Shown one piece after another: positions 18,034 to 25,783 of a stretch of 64,000 nucleotides of DNA. Origin of the DNA: JAGVPT01 sp049578505 (lineage in GTDB: Bacteria > Bacteroidota > Ignavibacteria > UBA10030 > UBA8401); the NCBI GenBank assembly GCA_049578505.1, contig JBAUMC010000020.1, positions 15,883-79,882 of the forward strand, in the 5' to 3' direction. A program made the translations under genes and the position numbers. A model generated the notes under the pieces. That model saw only the letters and a program-made list of their open reading frames with translations. It ran no database searches and had not been told where the DNA came from. Position 1 is the first letter of the stretch; every line of letters starts with the position of its first letter.

Positions 18034-19553
18034 GATGATCGCGATGTAATGTATTCCTGAACAACTTCCCTGTCGCTGAAATGATGTTTTGTTTTCCCGA
18101 TTATCTGATAATCTTCATGCCCTTTGCCTGCAATAAGTACGACATCTCCCCGTCGAGCCATGGAGAGCGCTCCGGTAATTGCACGACGCCTGTCAGGCTC
18201 TACAAACAACTCGTTCTTGCGATGAACTCCTGCCAGAACATCGTTGATGATTGCATTGGGATCTTCAGAGCGCGGGTTATCGGACGTTACAACCGCAACA
18301 TCGCTCAATGTGTCAACGATTTTCCCCATCACGGGGCGTTTCGTCTTATCTCTGTCGCCGCCCGCACCGAACACGGTGACGATTTTATTTGAAGCTTGCG
18401 CCGGTAAAACATCACGAATCGTCATTAGACATTTTTCCAGGGCATCGGGCGTATGTGCATAATCGATAATCGCCGACCATCCGTCGGGGGAGAGCATCCG
18501 CTCAAAGCGTCCGGGCACAGAAGTGAACGATGCAACGCTTGCGTAGATGGACGCCGCCGGAATTCCTAGCGCAATACCGGCAGAGCAAGCTGCAAGAATG
18601 TTGTAGACATTAAACCGTCCAACCAAATGAGAGCGGATTTCGATTTCTTCTTTGTGATGCCGAAGTACGAATGTTGTGCCGTCGATCGAGAGTGAAACGT
18701 TATTAGCGCTGACATCGGAGGCCCCGTTGACACCATATGTGATTACGGAAGCGCGTGTTCCCTTGACAATTTTTAACCCTGCCGCATCGTCAGCATTCGT
18801 AACTGCTCGGCTTGATGATGGGAGGCAATCAAAAAGAATTTTCTTGGCCTGGAAATAATTTTCCATTGTGCCGTGATAGTCGAGATGGTCCTGGGTCAAA
18901 TTTGTAAATACCGCCGCTGAAAACTCGAGGCCGTAAACGCGGTCCTGATGAAGCGAATGCGATGATACTTCCATAACAACATGTGTGCATCCTTTCCGGA
19001 CCATGGTTGCAAAGAGCTTGTGCAGTTCAAGGGATTCCGGCGTTGTATGCGTTGCGGGGTATTTTTCTCCCCCCACCATATATTCTATTGTCCCGATCAA
19101 GCCGACTTTACCCTGCATCGTCGGGCTGCTTAATTCGAGCAATTGCTTGATGAGGTATGTCGTTGTCGTTTTCCCGTTTGTTCCTGTCACACCGATTAGC
19201 CGCAATTGTTTTGCAGGATGACCGTAGTAATTCGCGGACATAACGGCAAGGGCTCTGCGCGAGTTGGCGACAACGATCTTTACGACCCCCGCGTGCATGA
19301 AAAACGAGTCGGGAAGGGACGAATCGTTTTCCATTACAACAGCTTTCGCACCGCTGGATACCGCTGAATCGATATGTTTGTGACCATCGCTGGCCGCGCC
19401 TTTTATGGCGATAAACATATCGCCTTGCTGGACTTTCCGTGAGTCGTATTGCAAGCCGCCAATCTCGACATCATGCGTCACCACCATACCGCCGTACGTG
19501 GTTTGAAACATCTTGGTAACTGTCACGCCTTCTAACAACGATGATAACGTCAT
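18030..19553 (-). CDS. murE: UDP-MurNAc-L-Ala-D-Glu:meso-DAP ligase MurE
   Basis: 507 residues. N-terminal QYDSRKVQQGDMFIAI, ATP loop GTNGKTT at 124-130, and a conserved TNLTQDHLDYHGTMENY segment. The C-terminal domain carries SDNPRSEDP; the DNPR motif is the known marker of enzymes that add meso-diaminopimelate rather than lysine. This supports a Gram-negative type A1gamma peptidoglycan. It is coupled to murF (4-base overlap) and lies 16 bp after ftsI. Confidence 0.97.
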   Translation of the reverse strand: MTLSSLLEGVTVTKMFQTTYGGMVVTHDVEIGGLQYDSRKVQQGDMFIAIKGAASDGHKHIDSAVSSGAKAVVMENDSSLPDSFFMHAGVVKIVVANSRRALAVMSANYYGHPAKQLRLIGVTGTNGKTTTTYLIKQLLELSSPTMQGKVGLIGTIEYMVGGEKYPATHTTPESLELHKLFATMVRKGCTHVVMEVSSHSLHQDRVYGLEFSAAVFTNLTQDHLDYHGTMENYFQAKKILFDCLPSSSRAVTNADDAAGLKIVKGTRASVITYGVNGASDVSANNVSLSIDGTTFVLRHHKEEIEIRSHLVGRFNVYNILAACSAGIALGIPAASIYASVASFTSVPGRFERMLSPDGWSAIIDYAHTPDALEKCLMTIRDVLPAQASNKIVTVFGAGGDRDKTKRPVMGKIVDTLSDVAVVTSDNPRSEDPNAIINDVLAGVHRKNELFVEPDRRRAITGALSMARRGDVVLIAGKGHEDYQIIGKTKHHFSDREVVQEYITSRSS

Positions 19554-19569
19554 GTTTTCGTTCTTCGAA

Positions 19570-21756
19570 TCAATACAGCTGGGCCGTTGCCAACGGCTTC
19601 GGCTCGCATATCAAAATTACTCTTTCCCCCTGCTTTGCCGGCGTATTTGAGTCAGGGGATTGATGGACAACAACTCCGGAACCGACGACAGCAACGTCAA
19701 ATTTTTCGGCCGTCAGTGTGTTGATTGCTCGCCGCAGGCTCAAGCCGTAAAGATCGGGAACAACAATTCCTCCGTTAAGCGGTGTGCCGCTCGACTGACT
19801 TAGAATTAATTGCACTATTTCTCCGGGGCCAATTTCTTTCCCGGCTTCGGGAACCTGTCGACTTACGACGTCTCCGTCACCGACCGTGCTGGAGCGAAAG
19901 CCATTGCTTTTCAGGATCTCTTCAGCCGCTGTTCGCTGAAGATGTGAAACGTCCGGTACCTGAGCGAGCGGCTGGGATTCATCGCTAGCTTTTTCTGCAA
20001 AAGCAGCTCGCGAAAATAGTCCATTGTTGTTGATGATTTGCTGCGCGATCGCCTTGAATACCGGAGCGCTTGCAAGGGCGGCAGTATACCCTCCAGCCGT
20101 CGGGTTTTCCATAATTACCAAGCAGACAAGCTCGGGTTTCTCTGCAGGGAAAAATCCGACAAACGTCGCGTTGTAATTTCCCGAGGCATACTTTCCGTCG
20201 AGATAGTTGCGCGACGTTCCCGTTTTTCCTGCAATGGTTATCCCCGGAATTCTTGCCGCTTGGCCGGTCCCCCTCTCAACAACGCCGATAAAAAAATCTC
20301 TGAGTGTGTTTGCGGTTTCTCCGGAAATCACTCGCCGAATTTTTTCCGGACGGCCGGTATAGATCACATCTCCGGTCTCATCCATTTCTTTCGAAATAAC
20401 ATACGGCTTCATAAGAATGCCGCCGTTTGCTACTGCACAGTATGCCGCGGCAATTTGAAGCGGCGTCACTGCGACCTCATACCCGAAGGCAATAGAGTTA
20501 AGGGTTGCTCCAGACCACTCAACAGGTTTTTTCAACTCCCCGCTTGCTTCTCCGGGAAGTTCAACTCCGGTCGGCATACCGAATCCGAAATCGCGCGCTT
20601 GCGTGTAAAGCCGCTCTGCGCCGATGATGTCGCTCGCCTTCGCCATCACGATATTGCTCGACAACTCCATCCCTTGCTGGAACGTGATCATTCCGCTTTC
20701 ATGGGTATCGGTGATTAATCGAAACTTGCCTCCGTTGAGCGGAACTTTATATTTTCCGTGCTCGGCAAAAAACATCTGACCGGGAGCAATCAATTTATTT
20801 TCCAATGCTGCCGATGCCGTTACTACTTTAAACACTGAGCCCGGTTCAAACATATCGGAGACCGCCCGAGCTCTCAACGTCTGCACATCTGTATGAGCGA
20901 CATCGTACGGATTAACGCTCGGGATATGGGCCATCGCCAGCACTTCACCGGTATTCGGATTAAGAATCATGGCGAGCCCGGCAGTTGCCTTTGTCCGTTC
21001 AACCCCTTTTTTTAGCTCGTCTTCAAGGATGGATTGATACCCAACATCGATTGTCAGTGCGATTGAATGCCCATGGACAGGTTCCTGGCGGGGATAATCC
21101 GCCGAGGGACGCTGGCGTCCCATGCCATCCCGCTGCATAACGACAAAGCCGTCAACCCCGCGCAATTCTTTGTCGTACGAATACTCTATTCCGCTGATGC
21201 CAACGTTATCAACGTTGGTGCAACCGATGACCTGACCGCCGATATTATCGTAATGATACAACCGTTTTGGCTCACTTAATTCCGCAACGCCTTCCAACGA
21301 GTTTGCCTGAAGACGCTTGGCAACCTCGGGGCTCACGTGACGCTCAAGCCAAACGAAACGCTTCTCGTCCTGCATTTTCTGAAGATAGAATTGCTCCGGT
21401 TTTCCGAATACTCTCGAAAATTTCTTTGCAACGGCAGCGGCTCCGTCGCCGACTATTTTCGGATCTGCGGCATAAGAAAAAAACATCGAATTCGAAACAA
21501 GAATATTCCCCCGCCGGTCGTAAATATTTCCCCGCGTTGACGGCAATACAATTTTGACTTCGTACTGTTTCCGGGCAATCGCTTGGTATTTGCCCGAGTC
21601 TATGACCTGGATTTGCACCAAGCGAAAGGCCGCAATGACGAAAGCCATCAACAGGACGATCTTTGTTGTTAGCAAGCGGGCCGGATGGTTGACGGATCCC
21701 GTCTTCGGTTGTCCTAAATTCTCGCCCGATTTATTTTGCGCGCCGAAACCGAACAT
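19570..21756 (-). CDS. ftsI: septal penicillin-binding protein FtsI with two PASTA domains
   Basis: 728 residues. A class B PBP, the septal transpeptidase partner of FtsW. One membrane helix at about 32-50, dimerisation domain with RGNIYDRRGNILVSN, then the transpeptidase domain with catalytic S307-VFK, SSN at 366-368 and KTGT at 511-514. It is longer than the classic Gram-negative FtsI because two PASTA-like repeats follow (about 592-655 and 665-725, each with a VPDL/VPDV strand start). PASTA domains bind muropeptide or other partners in other bacteria; their ligand here is unknown. It starts 2 bp after the ftsL stop. Confidence 0.95.
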   Translation of the reverse strand: MFGFGAQNKSGENLGQPKTGSVNHPARLLTTKIVLLMAFVIAAFRLVQIQVIDSGKYQAIARKQYEVKIVLPSTRGNIYDRRGNILVSNSMFFSYAADPKIVGDGAAAVAKKFSRVFGKPEQFYLQKMQDEKRFVWLERHVSPEVAKRLQANSLEGVAELSEPKRLYHYDNIGGQVIGCTNVDNVGISGIEYSYDKELRGVDGFVVMQRDGMGRQRPSADYPRQEPVHGHSIALTIDVGYQSILEDELKKGVERTKATAGLAMILNPNTGEVLAMAHIPSVNPYDVAHTDVQTLRARAVSDMFEPGSVFKVVTASAALENKLIAPGQMFFAEHGKYKVPLNGGKFRLITDTHESGMITFQQGMELSSNIVMAKASDIIGAERLYTQARDFGFGMPTGVELPGEASGELKKPVEWSGATLNSIAFGYEVAVTPLQIAAAYCAVANGGILMKPYVISKEMDETGDVIYTGRPEKIRRVISGETANTLRDFFIGVVERGTGQAARIPGITIAGKTGTSRNYLDGKYASGNYNATFVGFFPAEKPELVCLVIMENPTAGGYTAALASAPVFKAIAQQIINNNGLFSRAAFAEKASDESQPLAQVPDVSHLQRTAAEEILKSNGFRSSTVGDGDVVSRQVPEAGKEIGPGEIVQLILSQSSGTPLNGGIVVPDLYGLSLRRAINTLTAEKFDVAVVGSGVVVHQSPDSNTPAKQGERVILICEPKPLATAQLY

Positions 21757-21758
21757 AG

Positions 21759-22205
21759 CTATTTCTTTGTCACCTCTTCAATCTTGTCCTGGTCTACTTC
21801 AAACCACACCGGCGGCTCTTTCGGGTTGGTCAACCCTATTTCTTCCTTTGCCATCAGGCTGATCCTGTCGAGGCTCGATTTACGTGCAATCTCGGCTTTC
21901 AGAACTTCAGTATTGCTGACAATGGAGTTGTACCGGTTGTTGAGATCGTTTACTTCCTTCATCAGCTGATTCACTGCGATGACATTTCCCGTATACAGCA
22001 AGCTTAACGCGGCGAGCAAAAAAAGTGCGCTGACGATATTAAACGTCGAGTGCTTTCGCCGAACTGCTTTTCTGTTCTGCCGGATTTCATTGGTTGAAGC
22101 CGCAGCATGTTGCCCGGAAATAACATTCCCGTTGTAGATGTACCGTCCGTCGGAGACTGTGGAAGTGCTTAATGGAGAAGTATGCTCATTGTAAATGCGC
22201 GCCAT
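21759..22205 (-). CDS. ftsL: FtsL-like divisome protein
   Basis: 148 residues: an N-terminal polar region of about 55 residues, one membrane helix at 56-77, then a periplasmic coiled coil (NQLMKEVNDLNNRYNSIVSN) and a short tail with MAKEEIGLTNP. FtsL proteins share little sequence; the topology, coiled coil and position between rsmH and ftsI identify it. The start overlaps the rsmH stop by one base (TAATG arrangement). In E. coli, FtsL works in the FtsQLB complex to activate FtsWI. Confidence 0.85.
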   Translation of the reverse strand: MARIYNEHTSPLSTSTVSDGRYIYNGNVISGQHAAASTNEIRQNRKAVRRKHSTFNIVSALFLLAALSLLYTGNVIAVNQLMKEVNDLNNRYNSIVSNTEVLKAEIARKSSLDRISLMAKEEIGLTNPKEPPVWFEVDQDKIEEVTKK

Positions 22206-23134
22206 CAGATTCTCTCTGCAACTCTCATTTTAGCGCTCCGCGAGCGCGGGTTTGACAATTGTTCTTCACGAGTAGCCACGATAGGTCTTTTCGTCAGAAC
22301 CCTGAGTGTAGGAGTCGCCGGAATGTCTGGCACAAGTTTGTGCCCGGATGGAATAACCGTAGCGGACTGTTCCATGAATAAATTCTTCACAATTCTATCT
22401 TCAAGTGAGTGGTAGGAAATCACTACAATGCGGCCGCCGCTCGCAAGGAAGCCAATCGCCCCATTCAAAGCCTGAGAAAGGGAGTCGAGCTCGTGATTTA
22501 CTTCAATCCTCAACGCCTGGAAAACACGGGCTAACGTTTTCATTAAAAATTGCCCGAAAACCTTTCCTTCAATAATGGCTGCCAAATCGCCTGTCGTTTC
22601 TATCTTTTTCACCCCCCGGTGTTCTACGATCGCCCGGGCAATTTTTCGGGAATTCCTCTCCTCGCCATACTTCCAAAAAACATCAGCCAGCTCTTCGTCC
22701 GAGTATGTGTTAATAATCGTTGAAGCATTGAAAGACTGGCGACGGTCCATCCTCATATCCAACACATCGTTTTTGCGAAACGAAAACCCCTTGCTTCCCT
22801 CATCCAACTGAAACGATGAGACGCCAAGGTCGAGCAACATGCCTTGAATTGAGGAAATATTATGCGATTGAAGAATGGACCTGATGTTGGCATTATTATC
22901 GTGGGTAAAGACGACCTTGGATGAAAAACGCTGCAACCGTTTTTCGGCCTCCATATGCGCATCCGCGTCGGCATCAATACAGATAAGTGTTCCGAACGGA
23001 TAAATTTTATCTAAAATATTTTCGGCGTGACCACCGCCGCCGAGTGTACCGTCAACATACACGCCGTTTTGCGTGGTGATAAGGAACTTAATGACTTCAT
23101 CCCGCAGCACCGGAATGTGATATGGACTGCTCAC
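22205..23134 (-). CDS. rsmH: 16S rRNA m4C1402 methyltransferase RsmH (MraW)
   Basis: 309 residues. SAM-dependent methyltransferase for N4 of C1402 in 16S rRNA. N-terminal HIPVLRDEVI, SAM loop VDGTLGGGGHAENIL, LLDLGVSSFQLDEGSKGFSF, LDMRMD and the C-terminal ISYHSLEDRIVKNLF segment are diagnostic. It lies 14 bp after mraZ and is coupled to ftsL, the canonical head of a dcw cluster. Confidence 0.97.
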   Translation of the reverse strand: MSSPYHIPVLRDEVIKFLITTQNGVYVDGTLGGGGHAENILDKIYPFGTLICIDADADAHMEAEKRLQRFSSKVVFTHDNNANIRSILQSHNISSIQGMLLDLGVSSFQLDEGSKGFSFRKNDVLDMRMDRRQSFNASTIINTYSDEELADVFWKYGEERNSRKIARAIVEHRGVKKIETTGDLAAIIEGKVFGQFLMKTLARVFQALRIEVNHELDSLSQALNGAIGFLASGGRIVVISYHSLEDRIVKNLFMEQSATVIPSGHKLVPDIPATPTLRVLTKRPIVATREEQLSNPRSRSAKMRVAERI

Positions 23135-23148
23135 ATGATTTGGCGAAA

Positions 23149-23607
23149 TTATTCCTGCGACGGTTTGAAGACTGTCGCGGCGACACTTTCATAACTCTCG
23201 TTCTGCGATTGCGCCGTCATATACTCATTGTAGACCTTCGGATCCCAAACCTCGATACGTTCCAGCATTCCCAGTATCAGAACTTCGTTCTCGATCTTTG
23301 CGAACTGAAGGAGTTCTTTAGGGATAATTATTCGGAATTGCCCATCAAGCTGACTTTCAGTAGCATACTGTAAAAGGGTACGGGTGACGTACCGATGACG
23401 GGGATCCGCGGGAGAAAGCTGACGCAACGAGTGTTCGACTTTGATCCATTCGTCGTTAGGGTACAGAAATAGACAAGTTTCGAACCCTCGGGTGATGATA
23501 AAAAGGTCGTTTGCTTCGGGGGAGAGATTTTTCCGCATTTTCGCGGGAATATTTATCCTCCCTTTGCTGTCCACAGAGTAAGAATACGATCCTTTAAATG
23601 ATGACAT
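23149..23607 (-). CDS. mraZ: transcriptional regulator MraZ
   Basis: 152 residues with two tandem SpoVT/AbrB-like (MraZ) domains; KGRINIPAKMRKNL in the first and LDGQFRIIIPKELL in the second. In E. coli MraZ forms a ring and represses its own promoter by binding spaced TGGG repeats. Here two TGGG boxes at 10-bp spacing lie 59-72 bp upstream of the ATG, just downstream of a sigma-70-like promoter, consistent with the same autoregulation. First gene of the 18-kb dcw cluster. Confidence 0.96.
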   Translation of the reverse strand: MSSFKGSYSYSVDSKGRINIPAKMRKNLSPEANDLFIITRGFETCLFLYPNDEWIKVEHSLRQLSPADPRHRYVTRTLLQYATESQLDGQFRIIIPKELLQFAKIENEVLILGMLERIEVWDPKVYNEYMTAQSQNESYESVAATVFKPSQE

Positions 23608-23665
23608 AAGAACCCACGGCTTTCAGAAAATCCTCTAAAACAACACGATTTGAGAAGCTAAATTC

Positions 23666-23679
23666 CCCACTTTTACCCA
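23666..23679 (-). promoter_or_regulatory. MraZ-box pair (TGGG repeats, 10-bp period)
   Basis: On the minus strand TGGGTAAAAGTGGG gives two TGGG motifs exactly 10 bp apart, the spacing described for MraZ operators in other bacteria. The boxes sit immediately downstream of the proposed -10 element, so bound MraZ would cover the start of transcription. A further single TGGG at 23613-23616 lies next to the mraZ start codon. Confidence 0.65.
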
Positions 23680-23692
23680 CTATGATGCACGA

Positions 23693-23720
23693 AATTTATG
23701 GATTTAAGACTTAAAGTCAA
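23693..23720 (-). promoter_or_regulatory. predicted sigma-70-like promoter of the dcw cluster
   Basis: On the minus strand TTGACT (23715-23720) and TAAATT (23693-23698) are separated by 16 bp and lie directly upstream of the MraZ boxes. The -35 matches 5 of 6 and the -10 matches 4 of 6 consensus bases. It is the best promoter candidate in front of mraZ; the position relative to the operator supports it. Confidence 0.5.
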
Positions 23721-23854
23721 GTGAAAACTGAAGAAAATTGAGGGTTTTTTGAGGGGTGTGACGGAGATACGTATGCTATGGGGTGATTAGGTGATTATAT
23801 ACCCACCAAACAAGAGCCACAAACTCGGCCTTTGTTTGACCAGCGGGGGGATTT

Positions 23855-24022
23855 ATGAGTAGGGAGGATTGGTTTAAGGTGATTGCAGTTATTGCAATGG
23901 TGGGAAGCTGGATTTCGCTTATCCGTTTAGAATACCTTTACCCCTTTGCCAAAAAGCAGAGCAAGAGCCGGTATTCGTTTTTACGACGATTTTATAGACG
24001 CATGTTAGGTCGAGAGGAGTAA
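23855..24022 (+). CDS. possible 55-residue single-helix membrane protein
   Basis: An ATG at 23855 with a run of G (GCGGGGGG) about five bases upstream opens a 55-residue frame: MSREDWFKVIAVIAMVGSWI then a Lys/Arg-rich tail (SLIRLEYLYPFAKKQSKSRY onward). One hydrophobic helix spans about 8-24 and the positive-inside rule fits. It overlaps the 3' end of the minus-strand gene 23919-24371 by 104 bp, so at most one of the two ends is likely to be read as drawn. No family recognised. Confidence 0.25.
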   Translation: MSREDWFKVIAVIAMVGSWISLIRLEYLYPFAKKQSKSRYSFLRRFYRRMLGREE

Positions 24023-24371
24023 TGTCAATTTCATATAAAGCGTTATCGTGAAGAACGGCTTTGAATTGTAAAAATTCTTCTGATGGGTGATACCATTTTA
24101 CGTTTACGCGATTAAATAGATTTCGGAGTGATTTTTTGCGAAGATATATTTTTTCGACAATAGTGCCATCGGGGGATGTAGTGGCAATGTTCAGAAAAAG
24201 GTGAGTAGGCGGAAATGGATCAATGGCATTTATTATTTTGGGTTTTCTGATTCTATGTTGTTTGCGTTGTTGATATATGCTGTATCCAGCCATTAGAATT
24301 GCGATGGCGGACGCCCATTCACTTAAAGAGAGTTCAAAAATCCGAAAGGCACCCTCTGGTTTTTGTAACAT
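23919..24371 (-). CDS. hypothetical single-pass membrane protein of the HEPN cassette
   Basis: 150 residues, not recognised. A hydrophobic helix at about 16-33 (SEWASAIAILMAGYSIYQQR) is followed by basic residues and a soluble domain containing THLFLNIATTSPDGTIVEKI and VKWYHPSEEFLQFKAVLHDN, which reads as beta-rich and protein-like. It lies 24 bp after the 43-residue small gene and in the same orientation, so the three genes 25002-23919 form one unit directly upstream of the dcw promoter. Start ATG at 24371 lacks a strong ribosome site. Confidence 0.55.
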   Translation of the reverse strand: MLQKPEGAFRIFELSLSEWASAIAILMAGYSIYQQRKQHRIRKPKIINAIDPFPPTHLFLNIATTSPDGTIVEKIYLRKKSLRNLFNRVNVKWYHPSEEFLQFKAVLHDNALYEIDITPLDLTCVYKIVVKTNTGSCSAFWQRGKGILNG

Positions 24372-24395
24372 TACAATGGAGAGAATTTATCTTAC

Positions 24396-24527
24396 CTATG
24401 CTTTTTTGATTTCGGAGCGTTTCACGTTGACAATGCGTCTCATCGCATCATCAAAGCTCATTTCGAGCTTGAGAGGCTTTTCACGCTTGGCTATCGTTTT
24501 CGGTTTTTGTGTCTTGGGTTTTTTCAT
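24396..24527 (-). CDS. 43-residue basic protein overlapping the HEPN gene
   Basis: An ATG at 24527 inside the 3' end of the HEPN-motif gene (47-bp overlap, different frame) opens 43 codons: a Lys/Pro-rich N-terminus (MKKPKTQKPKTIAKREKPLK), then an acidic-to-amphipathic segment LEMSFDDAMRRIVNVKRSEI and KKA. The SFDDAMRRIVNV part looks like a short helix conserved in small accessory proteins. The overlap with the upstream gene and tight spacing to the next suggest translational coupling. A DNA-, RNA- or toxin-binding role is only a guess from charge and context. Confidence 0.5.
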   Translation of the reverse strand: MKKPKTQKPKTIAKREKPLKLEMSFDDAMRRIVNVKRSEIKKA

Positions 24528-25002
24528 TGGCTTCGTCTGGAAATTGTTTAATGCAAAAACCAACTAACGCAAACGTTGCGTCTATGATCTCAGAAATATA
24601 CTCGTTTAGTTCGTCTAACGGGACTGGTTCTTCTATTGGCATAGAAAACTCTCCGAGCTGTTTTCGTGGCATTTTACTTCGTATGGCTTCATCGCCATCA
24701 CCCTTGAAAAGCCACACGGCATGTAAATACCCATTTCGCTTTTCGAAGATTTCTGAAATTTTTCCCCTTATTCTTTCATACGGAGAAATGGCGGCGGGAT
24801 CGGTTATTCTTAATCTAATTATTACATCTAATATTTTGAGTAACAATTTCTGATCTTCGCCTGCAAATATAAAGTAGCTAGTGGCCTTATCAAATTTGCC
24901 GATAGATTGAATAAACTTAAAAATGTGCCTTTCAAGTAAGTTTGTATAGGCAGAAATTTCACCTAGTGCTATGAAATATTTTTCTTTTTGAGATTTATCC
25001 AA
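24481..25002 (-). CDS. HEPN-motif (RNxxxH) hypothetical protein
   Basis: 173 residues, mostly helical. It contains KRNGYLHAVW at 88-97: Arg89-Asn90-x3-His94 fits the R-polar-x3-H signature of HEPN domains, many of which are toxin or defence RNases. The N-terminal FIALGEISAYTNLLERHIFK helix and the motif near the middle match small uncharacterised proteins that carry an RNxxxH-type motif. The predicted start is TTG with AAGGAAG eight bases upstream; no ATG is available before the preceding in-frame stop. It is followed in an overlapping frame by a 43-residue basic protein. RNase activity is inferred, not shown. Confidence 0.6.
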   Translation of the reverse strand: MDKSQKEKYFIALGEISAYTNLLERHIFKFIQSIGKFDKATSYFIFAGEDQKLLLKILDVIIRLRITDPAAISPYERIRGKISEIFEKRNGYLHAVWLFKGDGDEAIRSKMPRKQLGEFSMPIEEPVPLDELNEYISEIIDATFALVGFCIKQFPDEANEKTQDTKTENDSQA

Positions 25003-25202
25003 TGATTGAACTTCCTTCGGACGATCAATTAGCGTCTTTTATCCATACGAAATTAAGTGGAGTTCTGGTCAATGATTTCGATGCCGATCATTTAGAAAAA
25101 ATTAAGGAATTTCTATTCTCGTTTGTTCAGAAATACGTTCTACTTAACCAACAAGCCGTTTGTGAGTCAACCGTCCAGAGCAATGAGCAAGAAACTCCAT
25201 AA
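25002..25202 (+). CDS. possible 66-residue hypothetical protein, divergent from HEPN gene
   Basis: ATG at 25002, where the minus-strand TTG start also lies, so the two start codons overlap head to head. The product is acidic and helical (PSDDQLASFIHTKLSGVLVN, DADHLEKIKEFLFSFVQKYV) and reads like a plausible small protein, but the ribosome site is weak (GAG about 8 bases upstream). No family recognised. It ends just before the nested inverted-repeat element. Confidence 0.3.
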   Translation: MIELPSDDQLASFIHTKLSGVLVNDFDADHLEKIKEFLFSFVQKYVLLNQQAVCESTVQSNEQETP

Positions 25203-25249
25203 AACTGTCGTTACAAAATTGACGAAAAAGATTTTGTTTGTCAAGGATA

Positions 25250-25781
25250 GGCCGTGACCAGCAGGGAGACATTTTGAGAAATAATGCAAATGGATTGGCA
25301 TTGTTACTTTCTTTCCGAGTTCCGTAAGGAATGCCTTCGGCAAAAGAAAGTAACCAAAGAAATCTTTCGTCCGAAGGACCCCTTTGGGGAAATCGTAACG
25401 CACGGATTCAATCCCAATCGCACATGCCGTCAATTTCGGTGCTCATAGATCAATGAACATGCTGAAATTGTGCTCTAGCACCGAAATTAAAACGCTTCGA
25501 TTGAATCCTACCCACCCGCACACCCAACGATTTCGATTTATTGTAAACGCCGGCTGAGGAAAATTCTCGGAATCGGCGGCGTTGTGCGAAGGCAAGCGAT
25601 GCGTACGTTGAGAAAACGGCTCATTAAAGGACAAACATAGCTGAGCCGTTTTCTCCGGCTTGTGCGGGGGAAGCATCGCTAGGGTTCCGATTCCGAGAGG
25701 CTCTCTTTGCTTCTTTCTCTGGCAACAGAGAAAGAAGAAGTAGATCGATCAAGAGTCTGCCATCGAAACTGAGTCACGGCC
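25250..25781. repeat. 532-bp element of nested inverted repeats
   Basis: The block is bounded by GGCCGTGAC (25250-25258) and its exact complement (25773-25781). Inside are successive perfect dyads: 25302-25313/25342-25353 (GTTACTTTCTTT); 25404-25413/25499-25508 enclosing 25432-25443/25477-25488 (AATTTCGGTGCT); 25566-25576/25687-25697 enclosing 25595-25602/25673-25680 and 25610-25623/25642-25655 (GAGAAAACGGCTCA); and 25710-25720/25727-25737. No credible ORF fills it. The right end lies two bases past the HAD-gene stop. It could be a MITE-like mobile repeat or a highly structured RNA. Confidence 0.75.
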
Positions 25782-25783
25782 AA

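Noticed and set aside
24277..24567. 96-residue plus-strand ORF with a hydrophobic C-terminus
   Set aside because: It runs antisense to three better-supported minus-strand frames (HEPN gene end, 43-residue ORF, membrane protein start).
25167..25433. 88-residue minus-strand ORF
   Set aside because: It lies largely inside the nested inverted-repeat element; its codons follow the hairpin arms, and it has no ribosome site or protein-like pattern.
25443..25676. 77-residue minus-strand ORF
   Set aside because: Entirely within the nested inverted-repeat element and dictated by the dyads.
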